A DNA stretch of 64,000 nt from Alisma plantago-aquatica (GCA_963693085.1 OY856409.1:293174058-293238057); one strand, 5' to 3'; numbered from the stretch's first letter, positions 21,507 through 34,782 are shown. The notes: generated by a model not told the origin, from the sequence alone. Translations and numbers: made by a program.

Positions 21507-22947
21507 TAAAAACTACTAGAGGGGGGGTGAATAGAGTTTTAAAACAATTTTAACAATTATTTAACTCAAACAACCAACCACAAAATATTGGACAAGGGGA
21601 CAAGGATTTAGAGTGGTTCCAACTTTAGCAAATACTAAAGTTGTCAGTCCACTACCCGGTTGCTTACCCAACCGGGATTTGGAAAGAATTTAATTTTATT
21701 ACCTCGCAAGGACTTTACATAAAATTACAATTCTCTCCCTAAACCCTTCAAGCAGCCTTCACCTAGAAGTAATCGCCCAACCTTGAAGCAGCCTTCACCT
21801 AGAAGTAATTGCACCACCTTGAAGCAGCCTTCCTCCTGAAGTAGCTTCCCGTTGCAATAGCCTTCTTGAAGTAGCTTCCCGTGCGATAGCCTTCTTGAAG
21901 TAGCTTGAAGTCCACTTTCTCCTCCGAGAAGAACCTTCTCCAATCCGCAGCCTCCAACCCTAGGAGTAGCAAGGAGAATACAAAGGATAAAAAGGAACAA
22001 GAAGGAAAATAGAAATTACAACTTATCCTTTTAAGCACAAGGCTTGATTTGCCTATATCAAGCGTATTGATCTCCTAACCAATGAGTGTAGAAGTGTAAG
22101 TGTTGTGGTAAGGAGATGCTAGCCTATAGGACACGAAATGGGAGCAATGGAAATGAATAGCCAATGTAGGAATTGCTTAATTGCTCACAGACAGATTGCA
22201 AATGTAATTGCTTGCTCAAGTATAGCACAAGTGTAGCTTAGGTGTATTTTGGTGTCCTAAGGTATGTCCTATTTATAGGAATGGCCTATGGATGATTAAG
22301 GACGTTCTAGACAACTTCTAGGGGTTTCTAAGTGCTTAACTAGCCGTTAGGTATAAGTTAGGTGCGTTAGTAACGGCTAGTTACTTTATTCTGCAGTTGC
22401 TGTCAGAGACCATCTCGGTCGACAAATTGTCGACCGAGATACCTACTCGGTCGAAGTTTTGTCGACCGACAGGCTCTCTGGATCAACGTTCATTTGCAAC
22501 TGCCAACTACTTTGTCAGCTGTGTCTAACGACTACTTGGGTCATTCTCGGTCGAGAAGTTTGTCGACCGAGAGTGTCTCGGTCGAGGAGTTTGGTCGACC
22601 GAGATTGATCCTGTTTCAATCTTTCAATTTAGGCACTAAGTAAATGTATGAGTGTGCATATGTGAACCTATTTGAAAGGGATGACATATCTAAGTGTGGT
22701 GATTGGCTAGGGAAGATCTAACGCTTGATTTACATGAAATCTAAGTACTTGTACATTATATATTTGTACAAGTTTACAATTGATTACATTTCATGACATT
22801 TACAAACATTCAAGCATATAGATTCCCTAGAGCTTTGTCATCCACTTAATTCCTGCAACACTCAAGTAGCACGTTAGATCAACAAGAATGAAATGTTTGT
22901 CATCATCGAAACAAAGGGATTTATTATAATGTCCAATTTATCCAACA
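21507..22947 (-). repeat. 5' LTR of the TR-GAG element
   Basis: 1441 bases, same length as the partner at 17232-18672 and differing at roughly ten transition sites (for example near 21,942, 22,263, 22,365, 22,400 and 22,907). Confidence 0.95.
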
Positions 22948-22952
22948 TGACA
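22948..22952. other. Right target site duplication TGACA of the TR-GAG element
   Basis: Matches 17227-17231 exactly. Confidence 0.9.
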
Positions 22953-23341
22953 GAATTCCAGAGTAGAGATAAAAAGAAACATCAAAAGTCGGAGATGAGC
23001 ATATAAAAACAACATAATAGTATGACAAAATTCAAGTACCATATATTTATGGTTGAAATGTGCCAGGTTATCACTGATCATTGATTTCTATGTTATATAG
23101 AACTTGAAAATTGGTAGGAAAGTAATAATTTGAAGGGAAGAGTAAAAACTTAAGGGGATGATTAGAAACTTGAAATAGCACAAGGTTAAGAACCAGAATA
23201 TCAACTATGCCTTCCTGAAATTTTGCCCCATGCGCCATAACATAGATATGAATATCAGTCCATGCGTATTGCTTGCAACTATGCCTTCCCTACAAGAACT
23301 ATCCACATATTTGTACTCACCCCTTTTACCGTTATGCAGCA

Positions 23342-26300
23342 ATGGATCGAAAGTGGATGTCTTCAAATTGCTTATCTGAAGAGTATGAAAAAGGAGTGGA
23401 TGAATTTGTAAGGTGTGCAATTGAACATGCAGGAAATGATACTAGACTTCTTTGTCCTTGCACAAAGTGTGATTTCGGTAAGTGGATTAACAAAGACGCA
23501 TTGCGTCATCACTTATTTCGAGACGGCATTGATACGACTTACACGCGATGGATACATCATGGCGAGAGGGAAGATTTTCATATTGTAGATCAGAGTGAAC
23601 AGTTTGAGGGAGGCGAAGGAGACACATTGCAGGACATGGCTTACAATGTAGAAGAAAAGATACGAGACTGTCCTAAAATGTTTGAAAGGTTAATAACTAA
23701 CTCTGAAACACCATTATATAATGGTTGTGTCAAGTTCAACAAATTATCTGTTGTTTTAAAGTTATATCACCTGAAGGCGAGCAATGGTTGGTCTGATAAA
23801 AGTTTTATGACCTTGCTACATCTCTTGAAAGATATGCTTCCCGAGGATAATGTGCTTCCTTGCCGCACTTACGAGGCAAAGAAAGTGCTTTCATCCATGG
23901 GCCTTGATTATGAAAAGATACATGCATGCTCCAATGATTGCATTTTGTATCGAAATGATCATGCTTTGAAGGACAGTTGTCCAGTCTGTGGAGAACCACG
24001 ATACAAGAAGGATGGCAGCTAGTAAGGTGTTGTGGTATTTACCAATAATATCGAGATTTAGAAGCTTGTTCAATAATGCTGATGATGCAAAGAAGTTGGT
24101 TTGGCATGTTGAGGATAGAAAAAGAGATGGTTTTCTTAGACACCCTGCAGATTCTCCGCAATGGATGAAAATCGATAATATATTTCCAGAATTTGGTGGT
24201 AATCCTAGAAACTTAAGACTGGCACTTTCTGTAGATGGAATGAATCCCCATAATTCCGAAAATCATAGTACATGGCCTGTAATTTTGGTTATATATAATC
24301 TTGATCCAGATGTATGCATGAAACGCAAGTATATGCTTTTGACTTTGCTGATTTCAGGACCAAAGCAGCCTGGAAACGATATTGACATTTACTTGGCTCC
24401 ACTTGTTGAAGATTTAAAGATTATGTGGGACAAGGGTGTTGAGTTGTATGATGCATACCACAAAGAGAATTTTAATATGAGGGATATGCTATTTTGTACG
24501 ATAAATGATTACCCGGAATATGGAAATCTATCTGGGTACAGTATTAAAGGATATCTTGGTTGCCCTATCTGTGAAGACGAGACCTCTTTCTGCCAACTGA
24601 AACATGGGAAGAAAACTATTTATCTCGACCACCGCAGGTTCTTTCCTAAGGATCATCATTATCGTAGAGTGAAGAAAGATTTTAACGGAAAAGTAGAACT
24701 ACAAAGAGCTCCACAACCATTAACCAGTCAAGAAATCTTCACTAAGGTGAAACAGTTGAAAGTAAAATTCAGAAAAAAGAATAAATCTCCAATTTTCAAA
24801 GGTCTCTACAAGAAGAGGTCTATATTCTTTGATCTTCCTTATTGGAAGTCTTTATATGTGAGGCATTGTTTAGATGTGATGCACATAGAGAAGAACATAT
24901 GTGATAGTCTGATTGGAACATTACTTAATATCCCATGGAAGACAAAAGATGGCCTCAAGGCAAGATTGGACATGGTTGACATGGGTATTTGAGATAGATT
25001 GGCTCCACAAATGAGGGGAAGTCGGACCTACTTGCCCCCAGCATGTTACACACTTTCAAAGTCTGAAAAAGCTGTATTTTGTGGGTTCCTAAAAGGAGTT
25101 AAGGTTCCAGAGGGATATTCTTCAAACATGAGTAGATTTGTGGATATGAAAGATTTGAAATTGTTGGGCTTGAAATCACATGATTGCCACATCTTAATGC
25201 AATAGTTTTTGTCGTTGGCTATCCGTTCCATTTTGCCTAAGAGGGTTAGAAATGCAATCACTAAACGTTGTATGTTCTTCAATGCTTTATGCTCAAAAGT
25301 CATTGACCCTGAGACGTTGAACTCATTGCAAAATCACATCATCATCACTTTGTGTCATCTTGAGATGTACTTCGCTCCTTCATTCTTTGATGTAATGGTT
25401 CATTTGACTGTGCACTTGGTTAGAGAGGTCAAACTATGTGGTCCGGTATTTTTACGTTGGATGTATCCGTTCGAGCGATATATGAAGCTATTAAAGGGGT
25501 ATGTGAAGAATAGATATCCACCCGAGGGTTGTATGGTGGAAAGCTACATAGTAGAAGAATCTATTGAATTTTGTGTCCAACATTTATCCAATGTTGAAGC
25601 CATTGGTCTTCCTAAATCATGGCATGTCAGAAAAATTGATGGACAAGGCAGTACAGGATGCAAGTTTGTACGACTTTCAACTGATGAATTACACACAGCG
25701 CATGTGTATGTCCTTCGTAATACAAATGAGGTTGAACCATATGTTAAAGAACACATTGATTATTTACAAACTCGTTACCGATCTAAAAATGAGAAGGATA
25801 TAATGAACTTACACATCCGTTGTTTCGCCGAATGGTTAAAGAATCATATTAGTGAACAGATTGATCATTCACCAAATTCTGTTTCAAAGACCTTGAAATG
25901 GTTATCTGTGGGGCCTAAATCAACCGTGTTGTCATTTGCTAGTTATTTTATAAACGGATACACTTTCTATACAAAATGTCAAGATGACAAAAGTATGATG
26001 CAAAACAGTGGGTGTCTTTGGTATCTGAAGCTTTGCACATTGCTAGTGCTAAAGACAAAAATCCAGTCTGGTGTGACATGTCCTATTATGGTGTGATCCA
26101 AGATATATATGAGTTGGACTACAACACGTTTCGGATTCCTATTTTTCGTTGCAAGCGGGCTGAAAATGATAAGGGTTTACGCACAAAAGATGGATTGATC
26201 TTAGTGAACCTAGATAGGGAGGGATGTAAACACGATCCATTTATAATGGCATTACAGGAAAAACAAGTTTTCTATGTGATAGGCACAGCTCACAAGGGCT

Positions 26301-26527
26301 GGTTTGTAGTCTTATCTCACAGAAGAAGGCCCCATGAAGGAGATGATGATAACGATGACATCGTTTTAGAAGAAGAAACTTCTTTGTCTTTAATCATTCC
26401 ATCTATGTTTGTAAATGATGATCTTGTTATTGAAGAAGAAGAGATATGTGCTCGAGAAGATCATAATGACGGGACATTTGTTGATGATGTCAGTGTGCAT
26501 AAAAATAAAAAAATAGCGTACGCATAA
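23342..26527 (+). pseudogene. TNP2-type CACTA transposase (disabled)
   Basis: In order: transposase-associated domain (MDRKWMSSNCLSEEYEKGV, then LCPCTKCDFGKW), transposase_21 core (LALSVDGMNPH, TINDYPEYGNLSGYS, LGCPICEDE, RHCLDVMHIEKNICDSLIG), DUF4218 (VHLTVHLVREVKLCGPVFLR, MYPFERYMK.LKGYVKN) and DUF4216 (EALHIASAKDKNPVW, FRIPIFRC, KQVFYVIGT). The start ATG at 23342 is the usual MDR.WM start. Four lesions break it: a frameshift at about 24,010-24,020, stop TGA at 24,990, stop TAG at 25,203 and a one-base frameshift near 26,010 in a G run. Both stops look like C-to-T changes of Arg and Gln codons. The protein would cut and rejoin element ends. About 1060 residues, a normal size for the family, so the gene is complete but inactive. 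Confidence 0.92.
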
Positions 26528-29443
26528 GTGAGAGTAAGTATTACCATTTTCTTGATGTGCACTAATATCTTTCTGTAATGAATGTAAATATGTCTTAAAT
26601 TTTGTAAGATTTTATTATGTTGTTTTATATGCAGTTTGCTAATATTTTTTTGTACCAAATTTTGTTGTAGATGTCTTCCAATGAAGACGACTCAATGACC
26701 ACAACGATTAATAGGGTATGTACCACAATGCCTAAAGTTTCAATAAAGAGACGTAAAGGACACAAAATTCAATTGGAATGGAATTCAGAAGGACAACCAA
26801 TTAGGAAACCCCAAAACATTTTCAGCAGCTATATTGGAGTCGCATCCCGAGAGCGAGTTCCAATCAACATCGATACTTGAAGTGATGTGGGAGAAGGTCT
26901 CAAGGACCTTATTTGGGAAGAGATTGAGGTGAGTATGTAGACGTTAATATTTTTTGTATATTTTTGTATAAAAATATTATATTATATTTTATGTGTATGT
27001 GATTTTGTTATTTGTAGGGTGTTTTTTCGATTGGATCTATCAGAAAGCAGTGGGTATTACAAAGAGCCAGTGATGGATGGAGGGAATTCATATCTTGGTT
27101 ATCAAGAAAATTCATGAGGGACGAAGATGGAAACATATGCAAACACCCACTCAAAGAATATGATTTTATATCTGTAGATCAATGGGAGGATTTTGTCATG
27201 AGTCGATTGACCGAAGAATTTAAGGTGATAATATAAACTAGTGTAATTTTGTTGTTTTGCTTGTAAGACATTTAAATATATTTTCATATTTATTGTTCGT
27301 AAAAATAACCAGAGAAGAAGTAAGGCTGGAAGAGAATTATCGTCAAAGAATGAGTATCGGCCTAGAATTTCTCGTAAGGGATATGTTGGCCTAGAGAAAG
27401 AAATTGTAAGATTTGATTCATTTTAAAGTGATTTGTGAAATTTCATTAGAGGTATAAAGTATTGTGGTTTTATCATATTATAAACAAATCAGTGAGAATA
27501 GTTTAGATCCAGTTATTTCAAAGATTTCTAGAGCAGAATTATGGAAAAGAGATAGAATGGACAAAACTGGTGTTGTTACTAGTGACAAGGTCAAGGAAGT
27601 GGTGTACAAGATTGTAAGTTTAATTTTTTATCTCATTGATTTTTCATCACAATATATAGTTTTTATTATTTTTACATATGCATGTTTTATATTTTGCAAG
27701 GATGCTCTATCTCAGGAAGTTTCTGAGGGACTCATTAGTGAGAAGGGATGTAATGATGTGTTAACAATGGCATTGGGAAAAAAGGATCACCCAGGACATG
27801 CGAGAGCAACCGAACCAGGAATAACAATTACAAAATATTGTCAAAGTGTGGCTCGAACAGATGATCAACCATCCCATATGTTGTTACAAATGCAACAGAC
27901 CATTAAAGCTTTGGCCACAAAGATCAAGTATCTTGAAGGGAAGAATACGAGCAAGGATCTCGACAATTTTGGGGATACAGACCAATACCCTACTTCCAAA
28001 TATAATTGTCCAATTGCACAATTCTCACATCTACCTGAGGTAATCAACAAGTCTGTTATGTAGTAAATGTTAGAGTTAGTCATTTCTCATGTTGACAATA
28101 TCTATATTTGATTTTTGTAGGGCTATCACAAGTGTATTTTGATGTTGGATAATCCATTATGTTTAGTAGATGATGGAAGGGTGTATATATCTCATACAAA
28201 TGAGCCAATTATCCTTCACAATGTGGCATTGGATCCAAAACACAAAAAAGTGATAATTGATACCCCGTTGATGCCTGAAGAAAGTGTGCCAATACCTTTA
28301 GATATGGCTGAAGTTTATCAAGTTTGTCAAGGCATAGGCACCTACCTTCCTTGGCCTGCAGAATTGATCAAAATAAATATGAAGGTATATGCGATAACTT
28401 GACAGTGTTTTTATTAATTTATTGAAATGAATCATGTATATTAATAAACTATATTTTTTATTTTTATAATCATATGCAAGGAATTCCAAGACTCATTGTC
28501 TCAAAGCAAAGTGAGGGAATCAATAAGCACACAAACAACAAATTTAAAAACTAGAAAAAATTTTGATGAAGTCTCAAGTCTCGTCAAGCCAACATGCAAA
28601 AAGCCTCCAACGAAGCTGAAACTATTGATGGTGTATGTGGAAGATGATGAGAATTGTAACATCTCTCTTCAGATGTCTGAAGATGTAGTAGGTTACACAC
28701 ATGAGCTGATTATCACACCGGAATTGGTTAAAATATGCCATGATAAAGACCAACTAGAAGCCTCACACATATCAGTGTACATACAGTAAGTTTCTATACG
28801 AGTAATATGTGTTTCTATACAAGTTTCGATACAAGTACAAAGACTAATTATGTGTTTCTATACAAGTACAAAGACTAAATATGTGTTTTTTTGTAGGCAT
28901 TTATTCAACAAAGTGACATCTGAAAATATATTTAATATATTTGGATTTATATGTCCACATTTTATAGATCATTTATACAATGATAAAGTGGAGACTCGGG
29001 CGCAGTACATAGTAGATCAGTTCATTAGAGGGAAGAAACAAAGATTAGAATTGTTCTTTATACCTTATAATGTAGGGTACGCATACATTTTGTCAATTGG
29101 CTGTTATTTGTTTACTTTAAATGTTGCTTAAAAATACATTAAACTTAAAATGTAATACTCATGTATGTGTAGGGGACATTGGATACTTTGCATCTTCGAC
29201 CCTATGTGGGGTAAGTGCCACTATCTTGATCCGTTATAAGGAAAATTACGTGGGAATGTGGAAAAACTCATGGAGTTGTAAGTACTTCATAAAACAATTT
29301 CAATTACATAATATATATATTGAAAGTTCCATATATAGTTACTAATGCATAGAATTCTTGATATGAATTTGAATAGGACTCATAAAGTTTATCAAAAGAG
29401 AGATGTGCAATATAGGAAGAATTTGAAATGGGAAATTATCAAG

Positions 29444-31660
29444 GTAATTTACCATTTTGATCCAGAAAAATACTGCTTTCTGATTCACCAATAGAAGTGT
29501 TGTTCTAGTTTCTTCAGATTCTGCTACTTGACTTGATATGGTGTTATTTTTACAAATGCTCTTATTTTTACATATATCGATTAGATCTTCTTTGGGTCAA
29601 TATCATCAAGGGCATCCAAGGGAAATTGTTAATTGTTTTATGTGATATTCTTAGGTGTTTCTTCCTTCACTTCATAGGACGACCATGAAACTATCAAGTG
29701 TCCTGTCACTTCTTTATGTTTTCTTCTGGTATCACAATTTTTTTGGTATTGCATCACTCTTCGGTTCATACTTATATTGTGGCCATACTCCATATTATAG
29801 TTTATGTCAAATACAACTTACTAGACCTTTTCTCATATTGTTTCACCTATTATATGATATTACCTATAGGCTATGCTTTTGTTGTATCCGACATGGGAAA
29901 AACAAATTGTAGTGGTGTTGTAATTTATAATAGGTTCATGGACTTTCACCATTTCTAGTATTGACCCACTAGTAACTTTTTCAACAGCTTGCTTGACCAA
30001 AACATTTATTTCTTTGGTACAGCTCCAAGTCCCTCCCTTGATTCTAAATTTTCTTTTGAAGTAGTTTTTGTAGCTGTTGCATCATCCATGAAACTCAAAT
30101 TATGTGAAACTCAATATCATATTAATTTGCAACATCCATTTCAATTTGTTGTTGGAAAATTGTCGATATAAATGTGTAACTCTAAATCAGTTATTGTACA
30201 TATGTATTCCATGTTCCAAGGAAAGATTCCTAGATCTACCCAGGTCTTCCTACTACACTTCATTCAAAATAGGATTTCAACATCCACATTGTACTCCACT
30301 ATCTTTCCATAGAATAGCTTTCCCTTCTAGTGATCACATCAAAGAATAATACCATTAAACTCTACTGCTGGAACAATAGGCTCTATGTCAAAAAAATGAG
30401 CTATCTCTTTGTGAATGTGGTATACAAAGTGGATGTTGAGTCCACAGGACAAGGGCCTACAATGTAGTCTTTAGAAAATTTGATGAAATCCCCAGTAGGT
30501 TCATTCATGCATATTCCAACTAATCCACCGAAAGAGCAGCTAGGATACCCACAACCTTGCTCACCTTGAAAGGGGATATGAGAGTGATGATATATTGGTG
30601 AACTATTTCCCTATCAACTGTACTATATATTGGTGAAATCCCCAATAGGTTCATTCATGCATCTTCCCTATCAATTGTACTAATTTTATGCTATGATAAG
30701 CTCTTAGAAATTTAGAACCTAGGTATTACAACACGAAGAAGCTTATAGAAAATTTTCTTACAACACCCTCATTGAGAAAATTCTCTTAGTTTTTTGTGTC
30801 ATCGTTATTGTTTAAATGTATTGTTTATTACACATTGCATTTCAAGTGCATGTTCAAATACTTTTTATACAACTCCTTGCATACGCATATCATTCTCCCT
30901 ATATGTTATAGACTTACTATGTTAGTTTTAAATGCATGCGCCTCCCTCCACTCTAGGATTTGAATGTGTTTTGTTGACCCTCATATGTTCCTTTTAACAT
31001 AAATTGTAGATGATTCTATAGGAGTATTTCAGTTTTGTAAACAGGAGCAATCTAACCATCATACTTAGCGGGTTAGGTCACCCTCTAATTTGCTTGAGCG
31101 AAGTTTCTCCTTTAGCTTCTATAGGTTTACTCTCATGTTTGGATGTTGCTAAGATGTTAATTGTGATGTATGATTTTGTTAATTTGAATCATGCAGTTCA
31201 TGTTTTGCCATAAGAGGAAAACAAAATGAACCACCAGAATCACAGAAATGAGTTGAAATCAGAACAAAGTTTAGTTTGAGTTCACCGTGCACGTGAACCT
31301 TTTTTTCCATGAAAGATGGAAATTCAACAATTTTCTCCCTCATCTATTTGGAGAGGTGATTAGGCTCAAGATAAACAAAAGTGATTCTTTGGTTGGAAGA
31401 TATAATGGAGATGGAAACAAATGGTACAAAACATTATCCACAAAAAGGCTTTTGTCCTTTCATTTACTGAGGCATGTCACTATAGAATCTCTGTTGAATA
31501 AAGATGAAGACTAAAATGTTTCCAAATTCTATCTTTTGGGATAACTAGCAACCGGGAAGGGAAAGGTATCATCCATGGGAGACAAAATGACACTCAAAGT
31601 GAGTACTGGAAACTTTACCTTTCTACAGATGTAAATTTACATGTAGGATTAAAGATAAGC
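29444..31660. other. First part of the giant intron, no gene recognised
   Basis: Between the donor AAG/GTAATT and the first LINE-like block I see no assignable frame. Long frames at 29,655-29,958 on the plus strand are hydrophobic low-complexity readings without homology that I recognise. A phrase GTGAAATCCCCA.TAGGTTCATTCATGCAT is present twice, near 30,485 and 30,632, so local duplication has occurred. Confidence 0.55.
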
Positions 31661-31664
31661 AAGA

Positions 31665-31910
31665 AACTACAAGGAGATTTGTCTGGAAGAGAGAACCAAA
31701 CAACAAACTTCTCCATAGGTTAGGATAAATGTTATGCCTTGCCAAGAAGCATGGAGGTGTGTGTCTCACTCCCCCAACATTAAGCACGCGTATTTTAATG
31801 AAAACACTCTATAAGATAGCCTCGCCAAGAAGCATGGAGGTGTGTGTCTCACTCCCTTAGCATTAAGCACGCGTCTTTTAATGAAAACACTCTATAAGAT
31901 AGCCTCCAGT
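31665..31910 (+). pseudogene. LINE reverse transcriptase C-terminal relic
   Basis: Plus-strand frames read RRFVWKREPNN, then LAKKHGGVCLTPPTLSTRI and LMKTLYKIA, which fits the FLW...C.PK..GGLG...L...N.ALL.K..W.I block between the reverse transcriptase and zf-RVT regions of plant L1 elements. A stop and an 83-base duplication interrupt it. Part of the material within the transposon intron. Confidence 0.45.
31741..31906. repeat. 83-bp tandem duplication
   Basis: GCCAAGAAGCATGGAGG...TAAGATAGCCTC is present twice in a row (31,741-31,823 and 31,824-31,906) with only a few differences. It duplicates the LINE-like segment. Confidence 0.95.
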
Positions 31911-33464
31911 CCCAAAAAAATTGGAGAAATACAATAACGCAGGAAAATCATAGCCATACCGCATCAATCTAATTTTATCCTTGTTAAAGAAACATCTAAG
32001 TTAAATAGGACATTCTCATCCAAGCACCAAAGGTGCCATTGTGATGGGCTAAAGAATATGATTCTATTTTCCAACCACCAACAAAAAGACTAATCCAGCA
32101 AATCCATCTTATGCAATTTACCAATTCCCCATCTAAAATCTATCAGTCCTCAAACCTCAAGGAAAGCCTTGCACAGGAACCAACAGATCCTACACTCCCA
32201 ATACACTGCACATCCACCAAAAAGGTGAAAAGGCTGCAGAAAATGAGTAAACCTTGTGGAGACTACAAAACAAAAAAAAACTCAGTGGGAATTCAACTGA
32301 CAAAGCTCCTTATTCATACCACCTTTAAGCCACAGTGATTACCCAGTTTCATCATGGCTGCAAAGAGACCGTCTAATTGCCCTTTCACCTTTCTATGGTA
32401 ACAAATTAAGATATTTTCACAGTGTCAGCCTGAACTACTAGATTCCCTATTCAAAAAACAAACTTTGAGAAAAAATGGCCCATACAGAAGGTGAGATCTT
32501 GAGAGGGTATTCTCTAATATAAAGGTAATATATCCACACCACATGACATCCTTCCTACAGGAATCACATTCATTTACCAAATTATGCTTCCAACCAGCCT
32601 GATCACAAAAGACTTTTGACATGATGTATGTTACTTAGTAGTCCTATTAATCAGGTTGCGAAATAAATATACACCAAATATTATAGAATTAGGCAATACA
32701 AATGTGTAATTTTGGTCTAGTACACGAGTGGTTTAGGAAAGTAAAATTTATATAAGCAAATGCGTTTGGTTATAGTTAGGATTGCACATGAGTGATTTGG
32801 GATGCAAATTCTATCAACTTAATTTTTACATCAGTACATGTATACAGATTATTTATTAATTTATAACTAACCATATGATTGATAGATCTTTTTCCAAACA
32901 CTTCTGTACATTATTCAATGTTTGACCAAAATGAAATTATCTTTGCAGCTAGCTTCTATGAGAGTACAATAATAGATTTCTTCCCTTCATTATACAAGCC
33001 ATTTTGATCACATTTAATACGGTACATAGCAACTCACATACAGAAGAGATACCATCATGTTAAATGGAACTTCTGAATATCTTCTATACAGATGACAGAG
33101 ATATACATTGTTGTTATAAGTGATTCTCAAATGCTTCCTATCTAGGTGTCAGCTTGTCATATTCTATCTCAAATAGTTGAATATGCATAAACCATTGTTA
33201 TGAAACTAGACTAACATAGTATTTAGGATACATTCAAGCATGCACGCAATTAGTAAAAGGAATGATGTGCTTATGATGAAACTAAAAATAGTAGATTTGG
33301 GCTTCTGATTGCGATGACTCTGTCATGCTTGATTTGGAGAAAAGATGCAATTTCTGAAAGAAGCAGGCATAATTGATTTGAGTGTTTTATTCTTGTCTAA
33401 TCACAATGTCTCACTCTCTTCCTTTTTTCATTCAGAAATATCACAGGAATCTCCCACCAATGAC

Positions 33465-33895
33465 CATCTTCGGCTATGGAACAAGTGCAAGCACTACTTC
33501 CTTTTCTTACGATAGAGCCAATCTGCTACATCCCAGCATTCATGACATTTGAAAACAACCTCCCTGCCACCCACATCCTACCAGTAGACAACACCATCAC
33601 TGCTGCAATACCTCCCAATGGTCGTTGTTCATCTACACGGTGGTGTGGTCACTCCGGACAGTAATAGTAGTGTCTTCGCATGGTAGACTTCCAATTACAC
33701 AGATGTTTGCCCAGTATTCATTAAAAAGACCTATCACTATCCCAATATACAGCATGAAGGCAACCTAATGTACCAAGACCATGTGCTTGGCCTCACATGT
33801 ATCAACCTACTTACCGGTCTCCTTGGAGCCTATGTCATCCATGAACCAGTCATGCAATTCCTTTTCAATCTACCCAGAATAGTTTTCACTACTTA
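33465..33895 (+). pseudogene. Captured LPR1-type multicopper oxidase fragment
   Basis: Plus-strand frames give GYGTSAS, then LPATHILPVDNTITAAIPPN, then after a frameshift VVVHLHGGVVTPDSNS, KTYHYPNIQHEGNLMYQDH and GLTCINLLTGLLGAYVI. This follows the LPR1/LPR2 (low phosphate root ferroxidase) order: HILP.DPTI..AIP.NGG, the HLHGG copper motif, TYHYPN.Q.PGN..Y.DHA.GLTR.NLL.GL.GAY. The LPR proteins are cell-wall multicopper oxidases. At least one frameshift and an in-frame stop (after FAW) disable it, and W of the WYHDH motif is lost. It is a one-exon piece on the same strand as the transposon gene. Confidence 0.8.
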
Positions 33896-34019
33896 TTTTC
33901 TATTTTGAAATGCCATTCAGTGTTACCAAAATGGTTACAGAGTCTTGGTAGCTGTAATAAGAAAAATGAAAACAATCTATACAATGGAACAGTTAATGAA
34001 GACTCTCTCTAGTAATTAA

Positions 34020-34420
34020 TATGGAAAGATGAAGATCCCCCTAAATCAAAAACCTTTCGTTTGGAAAGCATGTAATAAATTCTTGGATATGGGTGTCAAT
34101 CTTGAGAAAAGGAAAGTCCCGAGAAGTTCAAAGTGTATCATCTATAGAGAGGAAGGTGAAGACATGCTCCATATCTTCTATGGCTGTCAGGTTGCTAAAA
34201 TAATTTGGTCCAATATCAACTTAGGAGACATTCAGTCCAAGATCCCCATGTCTTCTATGGAAGACTATTGGTGTTGAATACTATTGCTATATGAAAAGGA
34301 GACAACTAAAAAGTTCATAACTGCTTGCCTAACCTACTAGAAGTACATAAATAGATTCATTTTCAAAACTGCTAGATGCCCGCCCATTATTCTGTACAAC
34401 AACCAATCTACTTGGGTAAC
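34020..34420 (+). pseudogene. LINE zf-RVT domain relic
   Basis: A plus frame at 34,029-34,277 contains QKPFVWKACNKFLDMGVNLE, then C-IIYREEGEDMLHIFYGCQ and IIWSNINLG. This is the FLWka..n.L....L..R......C..C....E...H.f..C..a..iW pattern of the zf-RVT domain that follows plant LINE reverse transcriptases. Downstream frames to about 34,500 (KFITACLTY, INRFIFKTARCPPI) continue the LINE pattern. Abuts captured host exons on the other strand. Confidence 0.6.
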
Positions 34421-34526
34421 ACGCCATACAAAGTCATAAAGGAGAAGTGAGAGCCAATTGAAAGAGAAACACACAAATAGTTGGTTACATGCTCCAGTGG
34501 GTATGATAAAGTTGAAAATGCACTTA

Positions 34527-34782
34527 CAACAAAAATGCCTTCAAGAAGGGATGACTTAATCTGGAAAACTCCATCACAGATTGTTGAATTAAGTGAAGTG
34601 TCCATTTGGGAACCCTCAGCAAGAAATTTGTCCAATGCCCTATTGGTAGCATAAATATATGACTTGTGTGGATCAGAAGCATACAACACTATGTATTTTG
34701 TACCCAATTTGTCCATGCCACTGGTGAGGGCAACAAGTTGGTCTCCTACATAAGGTTCATTCATGATCAAAATATTGGTCAT
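34527..34782 (-). pseudogene. Captured exon 4, plant ER type I membrane protein
   Basis: The minus frame reads KLGTKYIVLYASDPHKS, then LDKFLAEGSQMDTSLNSTIC and FQIKSSLLEGIFVV, ending at a TTGTAAGTG donor. From memory of the family, plant At3g13410-like single-pass membrane proteins have the same sequence of blocks (KY..LYVSDP, L.RFLAEG......TFCDE.C..KSSLLEG). It continues three upstream exons at 34.8-35.5 kb in order. Cellular role of the family is not settled as far as I know. Confidence 0.65.

Larger units (their letters stand above)
17232..22947 (-). mobile_element. 5.7-kb TR-GAG-type (copia-related) LTR retrotransposon
   Basis: Two 1441-base LTRs flank a 2834-base internal region, and a five-base TGACA duplication brackets the whole. 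The element reads on the minus strand: the 5' LTR is 21507-22947, followed by a tRNA-iMet primer site, one gag frame, a polypurine tract and the 3' LTR 17232-18672. LTR ends are TG...TA instead of TG...CA. There is no protease, integrase, reverse transcriptase or RNase H, so it must depend on a partner. By eye the LTRs differ at about ten positions, all transitions, which indicates a recent insertion in the CACTA. Confidence 0.95.

Noticed and set aside
29655..29958. Two overlapping hydrophobic frames of 85-86 residues
   Set aside because: Phenylalanine/tyrosine-rich readings of T-rich DNA; no recognised domain and they lie within the giant intron.
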